Under the pieces are notes generated by a model. The model saw nothing but the letters and a program-made list of their open reading frames with translations. It had not been told where the DNA came from and searched no databases. Of a stretch of 64,000 nucleotides of DNA, positions 27,671 to 35,430 are shown one piece after another (positions within the stretch are counted from its first letter, which is position 1; each line of letters begins with the position of its first letter). A program made the position numbers and the translations under genes. Source of the DNA: JBICHN01 sp043101845 (GTDB taxonomy: Bacteria > Planctomycetota > Phycisphaerae > Phycisphaerales > UBA5793); NCBI GenBank assembly GCA_043101845.1, contig JBICHN010000011.1, positions 186,001 to 250,000 on the forward strand, in the 5' to 3' direction.

Positions 27671-27921
27671 TAACCTTCCTCCCCATCTTCGATATTGAGA
27701 GCGATTGCAACTGCGCAGGCGTTGCGCAGGAAGAATGAACCGTACTCGTTGACAACTCTGATCAGCTCGTCCGCAGCGCGGGGATTCCAATTGTGCTCAC
27801 GAACGAGTTCGCCACTGATATCAGACAACAACAGCCTCTCCGAGACTAAGGATCGGTATTCCGAAACGAGACCTGACAGATCGCTTGTCCGTGCCGTGCG
27901 GCTGTCTTGAACATCGCTCAT
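27667..27921 (-). CDS. Unknown small island protein divergent from the C-like regulator
   Basis: 84 aa, helical, not recognised. It has a Ser/Arg/Leu-rich first half (LSGLVSEYRSLVSERLLLSD) and a second half containing WNPRAADELIRVVNEYG. ATG 27921 is only 7 nt from the tandem operator at 27929-27953. A TATAAG on the minus strand lies about 12 nt before the ATG, so the message would be leaderless or nearly so and controlled from the same operator as the HTH gene. Its TGA overlaps the TTG start of the next small gene. Confidence 0.6.
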   Translation of the reverse strand: MSDVQDSRTARTSDLSGLVSEYRSLVSERLLLSDISGELVREHNWNPRAADELIRVVNEYGSFFLRNACAVAIALNIEDGEEGY

Positions 27922-27928
27922 AGTTGCT

Positions 27929-27953
27929 ACTTATAGTCTGTAGACTTATCGTC
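27929..27953. promoter_or_regulatory. C-box-like tandem operator in the divergent promoter
   Basis: Two half-operators of the form RACT-TAT-NGTC lie in tandem: ACTTATAGTC (27929-27938) and GACTTATCGTC (27943-27953), separated by TGTA, with dyad centres 15 bp apart. This is the architecture known for restriction-modification controller proteins (left and right GACT...AGTC operators with a TGTR centre). It lies 22 nt upstream of the ATG of the HTH gene and 8 nt upstream of the divergent small gene. Confidence 0.75.
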
Positions 27954-27974
27954 TGCAATCGCCAATCTGTCGGC

Positions 27975-28220
27975 ATGTCATCGCGCGGCTCACAACCGAC
28001 TGCCCGACAGGTCTTTGCAGACAACATGCGATCGGGCCGAAAATCCGCCGGGATATCCCAAGAGGAACTTGCCGCCCGCTGCGGACTTCATCGCACCTAC
28101 ATAGGTTCGGTTGAGCGAGGCGAGCGAAACATCTCCATTGACAACATGGAGCGTATAGCGGCAGCGCTTGGCGTCCCCGTTGGCGAACTGCTCAAGCAAC
28201 GACGGGGTCATCGATCGTGA
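27975..28220 (+). CDS. Controller (C)-protein-like XRE-family regulator
   Basis: 81 aa helix-turn-helix protein of the size of C proteins of restriction-modification systems. The HTH spans about residues 13-70: SGRKSAGISQEELAARCGLH, then RTYIGSVERGERNISIDNME. The recognition helix GLHRTYIGSVERGERN is that of the C-protein/XRE group. No clear SD precedes ATG 27975, consistent with the leaderless C transcripts known for such systems. A C-box-like operator lies just upstream. Its stop overlaps the next gene by GTGA. Expected role: self-activation at low level and repression at high level, delaying effector expression after entry into a new host; this is inference from the family. Confidence 0.82.
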   Translation: MSSRGSQPTARQVFADNMRSGRKSAGISQEELAARCGLHRTYIGSVERGERNISIDNMERIAAALGVPVGELLKQRRGHRS

Positions 28221-30211
28221 GCGCCGCATATCGCGCAACGCTTGAAGACTTCGTTGTCGAAGCAGAGGAGGTCATACTTGGGCGACTAACTGCGTCGATC
28301 GCGGATGTAGTCCGCTCGATGGAGTCCGACTTGATTCGGTCTTGGCAGGAGACCGTACGCCTCTTGCGCCTTGAGATTGAGCGTGTGTTTCAGGTGGAGC
28401 CGGCGGCCCGAGGGTGGGCGGTGTTATTGGAATTCAGGATCCCGCGCCGAGGGCGTCGGCCAGATGTCATTCTGATCGCCCATAACATCATCTTCATTGT
28501 GGAATGCAAGATCGGCGCTCGGTCGTTCGATGCCGGCGGTGTCTGGCAGGTGCGGCGATACTCCCTCGACCTCCGTGACTTCCATCAGGCGAGCGCGAAA
28601 GACACTGGCCGTCACCTCGTGCCAATATTGTGGGCGACGGGGTGCGACCGCGAGTCGCGCGAGACAGGTGGGGTCACACTCGTGGGAAGGACAGGCTTGG
28701 CTGCATCGCTTCTCAAGACTTACAAGAGGCTAAGCGATCCTTCGAGCAAGGCAATCGACGCCGAAGAATGGGAACGCGCGGCGTATCGGCCTACACCGTC
28801 CATCATCGAGGCCGCCTCTACGCTCTACGCCAACCACAATGTCGCGGACATCTCGCATTCGTTCGCAACGAACCTGAGTACCACGACTGAAGTTCTGGTG
28901 GATGTCGTCAACGAATCGCGTACGAACGGCAATCATGCGATTTGCTTCGTAACGGGTATTCCCGGCGCCGGTAAGACGCTCACAGGCCTCAGCGCTGTAC
29001 ACGATCCGTCGATCCGATACGGCGATTCTCCGGCAGCCATCTTCTTGTCGGGAAATGGCCCGTTAGTGAAGATTGTCCGTGAAGCATTGACGCGGGACGA
29101 GGTCTCCAGAGGGGCAAGGCGTCAGGTCGCAGCACACCGCGTTTCCACCTTTATTGACAATGTTCATCGATTTCTCGTTGAATACGGGTTGGACGACGAC
29201 ACTACGGATTCTTCCTACGAGCAAGTGGTAGTCTTCGACGAAGCACAGCGTGCCTGGGACGCCAGCCAAGTCTATCGAAAGCACAAAGTTCAAAAATCAG
29301 AGCCCGAGATGATCCTTGAGATCATGGAGCGAAAGCCAGATTGGGCGGTTGTCATCGCATTGGTCGGGGGAGGACAGGAGATCAACAGCGGTGAAGCTGG
29401 TCTTGAAGAGTGGGGCCGAGCACTGAACGCTCGAACGACGAACTGGTCCGTGTTCGCTTCTCCGGAAGTTTTGAACAACGGTGTATCGGTCGCGGGTCAC
29501 CAACTCTTTCCGGAACCGCCAAGGTCTCACCTCGAAGTAGTCGAGTACGAGGCGTTGAATCTGACAGTTAACACCCGCAGTCACCGTGCACAGCGACTTG
29601 GGGGGTGGGTAAATGCGATCGTCCGAGACGGATCGCTCATCGGACAGACAAGTCAAGCCGAGTCGATCGACATATTTCCGATTACGCTTACTCGACATAT
29701 CGAGACGGCGAGAGCGTGGTTACGAGATCGAGCTGACCCCATGGAGCGCTTCGGGCTGCTTGCGAGTTCCGGTGCGCTTCGCCTACGGCCGTACGGGATC
29801 GAGGTATCTTCAGGCTTTCGGAAAGGCTACCCGTTTACCCATTGGTTCCTGAATCCACGGGACGATGTGCTTTCGTCGCACCAACTGGAAGTCGCAGCCA
29901 CGGAGTTCGAATGCCAAGGCCTCGAACTCGACTGGGCCTGTGTGTGTTGGGGCGGCGACTTCACTATCGACGCTAAGCGTCCATCGGCATGGCAGTTTCG
30001 CGCTTTCAAGGGGTCAAGATGGTGTGCCATAAGAAAGGCGAAAACTCAGGAATTCATCCGCAATAAGTATCGAGTACTTCTGACGAGAGCGCGACAAGGC
30101 ATGATCATCTGGGTGCCGGACGGCGACGCCAGTGACGAGACCAGAGACTCATCCGCTTTCGACGCCGTCGCCAAGCGGCTTATCGACGCTGGTGTGGAAA
30201 ACATCGATTAG
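28217..30211 (+). CDS. PD-(D/E)XK-like nuclease fused to DUF2075/Schlafen-type helicase
   Basis: 664 aa. The N-terminal region (about residues 78-105) contains RPDVILIAHNIIFIVECKIG, with the D...ExK spacing of a PD-(D/E)XK/NERD-like nuclease core. The helicase part follows: Walker A GIPGAGKT (about 246), Walker B VVVFDEAQRAWD (about 337), a sensor-like VIALVGGGQEINSGEAG, and a UvrD-type C-terminal motif NKYRVLLTRARQGMIIWVP (about 615). This matches DUF2075 (Schlafen group 3-like) proteins, common in defence islands. The GTG start overlaps the regulator's TGA (GTGA), which places it where the restriction enzyme gene usually sits in a C.R operon. Base composition is visibly less GC-rich than in neighbouring genes. 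Confidence 0.82.
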   Translation: MSAAYRATLEDFVVEAEEVILGRLTASIADVVRSMESDLIRSWQETVRLLRLEIERVFQVEPAARGWAVLLEFRIPRRGRRPDVILIAHNIIFIVECKIGARSFDAGGVWQVRRYSLDLRDFHQASAKDTGRHLVPILWATGCDRESRETGGVTLVGRTGLAASLLKTYKRLSDPSSKAIDAEEWERAAYRPTPSIIEAASTLYANHNVADISHSFATNLSTTTEVLVDVVNESRTNGNHAICFVTGIPGAGKTLTGLSAVHDPSIRYGDSPAAIFLSGNGPLVKIVREALTRDEVSRGARRQVAAHRVSTFIDNVHRFLVEYGLDDDTTDSSYEQVVVFDEAQRAWDASQVYRKHKVQKSEPEMILEIMERKPDWAVVIALVGGGQEINSGEAGLEEWGRALNARTTNWSVFASPEVLNNGVSVAGHQLFPEPPRSHLEVVEYEALNLTVNTRSHRAQRLGGWVNAIVRDGSLIGQTSQAESIDIFPITLTRHIETARAWLRDRADPMERFGLLASSGALRLRPYGIEVSSGFRKGYPFTHWFLNPRDDVLSSHQLEVAATEFECQGLELDWACVCWGGDFTIDAKRPSAWQFRAFKGSRWCAIRKAKTQEFIRNKYRVLLTRARQGMIIWVPDGDASDETRDSSAFDAVAKRLIDAGVENID

Positions 30212-30222
30212 ACATCACCCCT

Positions 30223-30987
30223 TCATGCTCGCGAAATCTCGTCGATTCGACTCGCGAGAAGTCGGATCTGGGATTCACTCAGCCGATGATCCATGCTTCT
30301 CCTACGAATCATCGTCAAGATTGAGGTCTGATTCAGAACCCACGCTTCGTCTGCCCAGCCGTCAATGAACCATCCCGGAAAGAGCACGACTGCGCGAACG
30401 GGCGGCTTCAAGCCGGTCTCTTCGTAGAGAAGCGTGCGTACCTCACTCGCTGCGGCTAATGCCTGAGCGATTGGCGTTTGGTCCGAAGGTCCGTTGTCGA
30501 TCGACACGGAGGCCCCATACACGCGAATAGTTGCGTCGTGATCAGCGGGCTTCGATCTCGTCTTCGTCTCAACCACAAAGACACCCGCCGGTCCGACGAG
30601 GATGTGGTCGATGTTTCCGCGATGTCCGGGGATGTCGTGGAAGATGTGGTATCCGTCGCGGCGCAATTCTTCCAGCGCTTCGGCGACGAGCTTTTCTCCG
30701 TCGGCGCCCAAGACTGAATTGCGAATCTGCGGAATCTGACGCCGAAAGGCCCATGCGGTGTACACACTGAACCCGAGCGCGGCGCCCCAGTACCAACCCG
30801 GATGGAGATAGCGCTCGAAGTAGTACAACAGCGATTGCACAACGGCTACCAAAAGGAGCGTCAAACTGATCGCGCCGCGCCAGAAGAGGAGATAGAAGTA
30901 GTTGTCGTTTAGCCTCTCTTGGAGACCTTGTCCGGCTTGGCGACGAGGCGCTTTGCGAAACGGGCGACGCAGCTTTTCGGTAGGCAT
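30223..30987 (-). CDS. Membrane-anchored NERD-domain protein
   Basis: 254 aa from ATG 30987. A basic N-terminus is followed by two membrane helices (about residues 35-55 and 60-75, including LLFWRGAISLTLLLVAVVQS), then a nuclease-related (NERD) domain: LGADGEKLVAEALEELRRDG, GNIDHILVGPAGVFVVETK. D and ExK of the presumed active site are present. The C-terminal part is helical. It converges on the helicase gene with 11 nt between stops and shares its lower GC. NERD proteins are frequent in mobile and defence loci. Confidence 0.78.
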   Translation of the reverse strand: MPTEKLRRPFRKAPRRQAGQGLQERLNDNYFYLLFWRGAISLTLLLVAVVQSLLYYFERYLHPGWYWGAALGFSVYTAWAFRRQIPQIRNSVLGADGEKLVAEALEELRRDGYHIFHDIPGHRGNIDHILVGPAGVFVVETKTRSKPADHDATIRVYGASVSIDNGPSDQTPIAQALAAASEVRTLLYEETGLKPPVRAVVLFPGWFIDGWADEAWVLNQTSILTMIRRRSMDHRLSESQIRLLASRIDEISRA

Positions 30988-31066
30988 GGCCGCGAAGAAT
31001 AGGCCGACGCCGTATCGGCGGCATTGCACTCGTCGTGCGCTAGGACATTCCCCAACACAGCGGGTT

Positions 31067-32119
31067 CTACTCCTCCACCCCAATCGACGGCGCCGCCATC
31101 ACGCGGTTCGTTTCCTCCGGCGCGTCGCCCATTTCGGCGAGGACCGGGACTTCGTCGCCTTCGTTCGAGACATCGACCGGGCCGCCGTTCGGGTCGCGGT
31201 CGCGGAGGTGGAAGACCATGGGGACCTTCATGACCTTTTCGTGGTAGACGCCGTGCGCCCAGACGCCGTCTTCGCCGTGACAGTCGCCGTGGTCGCCCAT
31301 GCAGAGGAGTGACGCGCCCGAGTTCTGGAAGAGCCGCACGAGCGGGGCGATCTTCTCATCCGTGAACTCGAGGCACAGTCGCTGGCGCTCGCGGCAGAGC
31401 TCCGCGTCGTTCTCCTCGCCGAAGAGCATGCAGATGTTCTTCTTCGGCCAGGGCGCTCCCTTGTAGTGGTACGGGATGTGCGTCTCGCCGACATTCACGA
31501 ACGCGAAGATCGGACGATCACGGTTCGCGTTGATCCGCTCGGTGAGGTACGCGACCTGCGCCTCGATGTCCGTGCCCGAATGGCGGAAGTCCTCGAAGTC
31601 CTGCGTGAGAATCGTTCCTGTCGCGACCTCCGGGTTGAACCACCGCGACGCCGCGACGCCGACCGTGTAGTAGCCGAGCTTGCGGAACCCTTCGACGATC
31701 GTGCGGCCTTCGAGTTGAATCCAGTCCGACCGCACACCCCCGGCCGCGGTGTTCACGATGCGGAAGATGCGCCCGGCCTTCGGGTTCTTGTAGCGCTCGC
31801 GGCTCGTCGCGATGCCCGGCGTCATGCCGACGAAGAGCGACGCGTGGGCCGCGAAGGTGAACACGGCCGGCGTATGCGCTTCGTAGTGCTCGCCGATCGA
31901 TTTGAGCGTCGGCGCGTCCGCCTCGTCGAACACATCGAAGCGGCACGAATCGAGCGTGATGATGAACAGGGAATCGGGGTGAATCGTCCCCTCGGCGAGC
32001 GCGTCGATCGCCCCGCCGCGATAGGCGCGACGGAGCCGCTTGTTCGCCATGAGCCGCCGCACCTCGCCCGGGTGCTGCAAGGCCTTCTTCGTAAGATTGA
32101 TCAATCTTCGCAGTCGCAC
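31067..32119 (-). CDS. Sulfatase-like / alkaline phosphatase superfamily hydrolase
   Basis: 350 aa from GTG 32119, which has CGGAG about 8 nt upstream; an alternative GTG at 32152 has no room for its SD. Metal-site elements of the superfamily are visible: LFIITLDSCRFDVFDEADAP (first Asp) and the late LLCMGDHGDCHGEDG (Asp-His). The nucleophile region is FTFAAHASLFVGMTPG, where Ser or Thr may replace the formylglycine Cys, so a true sulfatase is doubtful. No signal peptide. Possibly phosphodiesterase or lipid/glycan headgroup chemistry. Confidence 0.7.
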   Translation of the reverse strand: MRLRRLINLTKKALQHPGEVRRLMANKRLRRAYRGGAIDALAEGTIHPDSLFIITLDSCRFDVFDEADAPTLKSIGEHYEAHTPAVFTFAAHASLFVGMTPGIATSRERYKNPKAGRIFRIVNTAAGGVRSDWIQLEGRTIVEGFRKLGYYTVGVAASRWFNPEVATGTILTQDFEDFRHSGTDIEAQVAYLTERINANRDRPIFAFVNVGETHIPYHYKGAPWPKKNICMLFGEENDAELCRERQRLCLEFTDEKIAPLVRLFQNSGASLLCMGDHGDCHGEDGVWAHGVYHEKVMKVPMVFHLRDRDPNGGPVDVSNEGDEVPVLAEMGDAPEETNRVMAAPSIGVEE

Positions 32120-32264
32120 GGTGGTCGCTCCGACAACGGGGGCGCAGAACACCTCCGTCCCCCGTCGGTGGCCACATCGGCGACCGTCCCATACATCTTA
32201 ACGACAACCGCCAGGGAAAGCCCGAACGACCTCATCGCGCCTGACGCCCGCGCCACGCGGAGGC

Positions 32265-34124
32265 TTATTGGACACGGCGTGACACGGTGTTCGTCACGCG
32301 GCCGAACTCCGCCGCCTGGATCCAGATCTCTCGGCCCGACGCTACGGCCGGCGGCGTCAGCGTCCAGAGTATCTCGCCCTGCGCGTCGGCGCGACCCGTC
32401 GCGGCGAGTCGCGGATCGTCGAGATCGAGCGTCACATTGAGCGGCGGAACCGGCGTCGAGCCAAGCCCCGTAATGCTGTAGCCGAGGTACTGCCGAGCGC
32501 CAGGCGTCGCGTTCGACACTTCGAAGAGCGCCGGCGACGCGGCGACGAGGGGCCCGGCGCCAAGCCGGTAGCCGCCGCATGCGCCGACTTCCGGGTCGAA
32601 GAAAAGCGCGGCGAAGATGCCGTCGTTCATTCCGCCGCTCGTATTCTGCGCCGCGTTGCGCGTCGGCCAGTCGACGGAGTCGCCGTGTCCGCCGAAGACG
32701 AACCGGCCGGACTCATCCGCCCACGCCGCGCGGCCGAGGTCGACTCCCGTGCCGCCGTGGAATGACGAGTAGAGGAGGGCCGAGAAGTCGCTCGCGAGCA
32801 CGACGGCGAACGCATCCGCCGCGCCGGCGTGCGCGGTCTGATGCGCCTCCGCGGTCGTCGGAAAGTCGTCCGAGTAGGTCGCGCCCGTGAGATACACCGT
32901 TCCGTCGCTCGTCACGGCGCCGCCTTCCGCGGCTTCGCCGGCCCGTCCGCCGATGAAGGTCGACGCGAGAAGCTGCGAACCGTCGGGCGAGAGTTTCGCG
33001 ACGACGGCGTCACCGGGATAGTTTGTGCCCTGTCCGGTTCCGCTTCCGCCCGTTCCGGCGTAGTCGCGCTGGAAGGCGTCGGGCGTCGTCGGGAAGTCGG
33101 ACGAAGTCACGCCGCCGATGACATACGCGTGTCCGCCGGCGTCGAGGCCGAGGTTGTGCGTCTCCGTCCCGTCGTTCCCCGAGCCGCCGACGAAGGTTCC
33201 GTAGAGGAGCTGCGCGCCGTCCGCGCTGAAGCGCGAGACATGGAAGTCCCAGCCGCCGTTATGCGTCGTGTCGAACGCGCCGGGCGTCGTCGGGGTGTCG
33301 TTCCCGTCGCCGGAGGAGACGACGAACACCGTGCCGTCCGAATGGACGCGCACCGCCGGGCCGATGCCGTCGCGTCCGGTTCCGCCGAACCAGGTCGCCC
33401 ACTCGACGCCGCTCGCGTCAGGGAGAAGCTTCGCGACGACCACGTCCTCCTGTCCCCCGTTCTGCGTCTGATAGGCGCCGGGCGTGATGAGCGGGTGCGG
33501 CCGTGTGATCTCAGTCTGCGCGATGTACACGGCGCCGCTCGCGTCGACATCGATGTCGCGGATGATCTCGCGATCGCCGGTTCCGAAGTAGGTCGACCAG
33601 AGCACGGTCGACCCGTCGGCGCTCACCCTCGTGACGAAGCCGTCCTGCCGGCCGTAGAAGTTGTTCGGCCGCACATCACCGTTGAAGTTCGGCTGCACGA
33701 CGCCTGGTGTGGTCGGGTAGCCGTCGCCGGCGCGACCGGCGACATAGATCGTGCCGTCGGCGCCGACTTCGACCGCGTAGGCGCGGTCATAGTTCGGCCC
33801 GCCGATGTAGGTCGCCCACACGAGCGCGCCCGCGGCGTCGAACTTCGCGAGCAGCACATCGTGCACCCCGTTAAAACTCGTGTCATACGCGCCCGGAGTC
33901 GCCGGATAGTCCGAGGACACCGTCCCGCCGGCGACGACGATCGAACCGTCGGGCGCAATGTCGATGTCGCGGATGACATCGCCATCCGATCCGCCGAGAT
34001 AGGTCGCGGTGTAGAGCGTGGGGCAGTCGCCCGCGATCTGCGCGAGCGAGAACGAATGGGGGAGCAGCGCGGCCGCAACGAGCGCGCTGACATCACGGAT
34101 ACGAGCCGTATCGATCGTCATCAT
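32265..34124 (-). CDS. Exported SBBP-type beta-propeller protein with shared C-terminal module
   Basis: 619 aa from ATG 34124, preceded by AAGGAG; the next ATG at 34121 is equally possible. The signal peptide ends near SFSLAQ. The body has about nine SBBP repeats of the pattern WATYIGGPNYDRAYAVEVGA followed by IYVAGRAGDGYPTTPGVVQ. The C-terminal module of about 95 residues starts near PLVAASPALFEVSNA and ends IWIQAAEFGRVTNTVSRR, as in three other genes here. Secreted or surface protein. Confidence 0.8.
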   Translation of the reverse strand: MMTIDTARIRDVSALVAAALLPHSFSLAQIAGDCPTLYTATYLGGSDGDVIRDIDIAPDGSIVVAGGTVSSDYPATPGAYDTSFNGVHDVLLAKFDAAGALVWATYIGGPNYDRAYAVEVGADGTIYVAGRAGDGYPTTPGVVQPNFNGDVRPNNFYGRQDGFVTRVSADGSTVLWSTYFGTGDREIIRDIDVDASGAVYIAQTEITRPHPLITPGAYQTQNGGQEDVVVAKLLPDASGVEWATWFGGTGRDGIGPAVRVHSDGTVFVVSSGDGNDTPTTPGAFDTTHNGGWDFHVSRFSADGAQLLYGTFVGGSGNDGTETHNLGLDAGGHAYVIGGVTSSDFPTTPDAFQRDYAGTGGSGTGQGTNYPGDAVVAKLSPDGSQLLASTFIGGRAGEAAEGGAVTSDGTVYLTGATYSDDFPTTAEAHQTAHAGAADAFAVVLASDFSALLYSSFHGGTGVDLGRAAWADESGRFVFGGHGDSVDWPTRNAAQNTSGGMNDGIFAALFFDPEVGACGGYRLGAGPLVAASPALFEVSNATPGARQYLGYSITGLGSTPVPPLNVTLDLDDPRLAATGRADAQGEILWTLTPPAVASGREIWIQAAEFGRVTNTVSRRVQ

Positions 34125-34245
34125 CGTCTCTCCTTCCGCCACGGTCGTCCTGTGCATTCGAACGGACCGAAGGATCGGTGAATGGGATGGAATCGCGATT
34201 CGAGTGTCGCGCGCGGGAGCGGGGCGTGTCAACAGAAATGCGGAA

Positions 34246-34277
34246 GAGACGGAGAGACGGAGAGACGGAGAGACGGA
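34246..34277. repeat. 8-bp microsatellite (GAGACGGA)4
   Basis: Four perfect tandem copies of GAGACGGA just upstream of the 32265 gene, a different 8-mer from the 10521 and 57391 arrays. Confidence 0.95.
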
Positions 34278-34284
34278 AACCATA

Positions 34285-34323
34285 GAGCCGCGTTCTGTGA
34301 ACGGGGTCGCGGCGAAGCCGCGA
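34285..34323. repeat. 39-bp direct repeat, copy A, with internal hairpin
   Basis: Identical to 34399-34437. It contains TCGCGGC-GAA-GCCGCGA, a 7-bp stem with a three-base loop, and begins GAGCCGCGTTCTGTGAACGG. A REP-like element is possible. Confidence 0.9.
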
Positions 34324-34398
34324 GGTGTGGCGCCCAAGAGCACAGAACGTCATCGCACACGAACGGCCGCCATTCTTTCAGGGGCCGAATGAACTCCG

Positions 34399-34437
34399 GA
34401 GCCGCGTTCTGTGAACGGGGTCGCGGCGAAGCCGCGA
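34399..34437. repeat. 39-bp direct repeat, copy B, with internal hairpin
   Basis: Second perfect copy, 114 bp from copy A. The spacer contains CACAGAACG (34341-34349), the inverse of the CGTTCTGTG in both copies, so further pairing is possible. Together with the microsatellite this fills most of the gene-free stretch 34125-34470; nothing else was recognised there. Confidence 0.9.
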
Positions 34438-34470
34438 AGTCCGGCGGGAGGGCGAACGGACAGTCGAGAC

Positions 34471-35430
34471 CTACCGCCCGGCGCACGCCGCCGCAAGCTC
34501 GCCGGCGAGTCGCGCGTTCGAGCGAAGCAGCGCGAGGTTCGCGTCGATGGATCGTCCGCCCGTCATCTCCGCCAGGGCGTCGAGCAGAAACGGCGTGAGC
34601 GCGGCGCCGGTGACCCCCTCGCGCTCGGCGCGCTCGAGCGCCGCCGCGATCCCTGCTTCGATCTCCTCGTGCGGCATCGCGTGCTCGTCCGAAATCGGAT
34701 TCGCGAGCAACGCTCCCGCGGCGCTCTCGAGACCGAACCACTGGGCGCGGAGCATTCGCGCGACGACGCCGAGATCGTCCGCGCGCATCGACACCCGCGC
34801 CGCGTCGGAGCCGCGTGAATGAAACTGCGGGAAGTGATCGACGCCCCAGCCGATGACCGGCACGCCGAGTGAATCGAGCGCCTCGAGCGTCGCCGGGATA
34901 TCGAGAATCGATTTCGCGCCGGCGCTCACGACACAAGTCGGCGTGCGACCGAGCGCTGCGAGATCGGCCGACACATCCGGCCGCTCGGTCCATCCGCGAT
35001 GGACGCCTCCGATGCCCCCGGTCGCGAAGACGCGAATACCAACGAGCCGGCACACCGCGAGCACGCCGGCAACGGTCAGGCCGCCGGATGCGCGCGTCGC
35101 GTTCGCCCATGCGAGATCGCGCGCGCTCAGCTTCCCCGCGTCGTCGTCGTTCGCGAGCCGCTCGATTTCGTCAGGCGAGAGTCCGACGACGATCTCGCCT
35201 TCGATGACGCCGATCGTCGCGGGAATGGCCTCCGCGTCCTCGACGAGGCGCGGCAGTTCGTACGCGATTTCGAGGTTCATCGGCCGCGGCAGACCATGCG
35301 TGACCACCGCGGTCTCGAGCGCGACGACCGCGGGGATCGCGTCGCCCGCGTCCGGCGTCGCGCGGCTGAGCGCCTCGCGCACCGGCTCGGATCCGAAGCG
35401 AATGAGGGAGCCGCGGTCCACGGGGCTCAC
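34471..35430 (-). CDS. psuG: Pseudouridine-5'-phosphate glycosidase
   Basis: Cleaves the C-C glycosidic bond of pseudouridine 5'-phosphate to uracil and ribose 5-phosphate. The 319-aa protein has the family hallmarks: VVALETAVVTHGLPRPMNLE, TIGVIEGEIVVGL, the FATGGIGGVHRG loop, and SAGAKSILDIPATLEALDSL with the catalytic Lys. The start GTG overlaps the stop of the DEAD-box helicase gene (GTGA), so they form one operon. No PsuK kinase is adjacent. Confidence 0.92.
   Translation of the reverse strand: MSPVDRGSLIRFGSEPVREALSRATPDAGDAIPAVVALETAVVTHGLPRPMNLEIAYELPRLVEDAEAIPATIGVIEGEIVVGLSPDEIERLANDDDAGKLSARDLAWANATRASGGLTVAGVLAVCRLVGIRVFATGGIGGVHRGWTERPDVSADLAALGRTPTCVVSAGAKSILDIPATLEALDSLGVPVIGWGVDHFPQFHSRGSDAARVSMRADDLGVVARMLRAQWFGLESAAGALLANPISDEHAMPHEEIEAGIAAALERAEREGVTGAALTPFLLDALAEMTGGRSIDANLALLRSNARLAGELAAACAGR

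Noticed and set aside
27425..27790. 121-codon version of the small island gene
   Set aside because: Its first 40 codons are out of phase with the 84-aa gene and lack an SD, whereas TTG 27670 has an excellent SD and couples to the upstream stop.
32829..34181. 450-codon open frame on the plus strand
   Set aside because: Antisense to an SBBP-repeat gene whose repeats create a regular but meaningless complementary frame.
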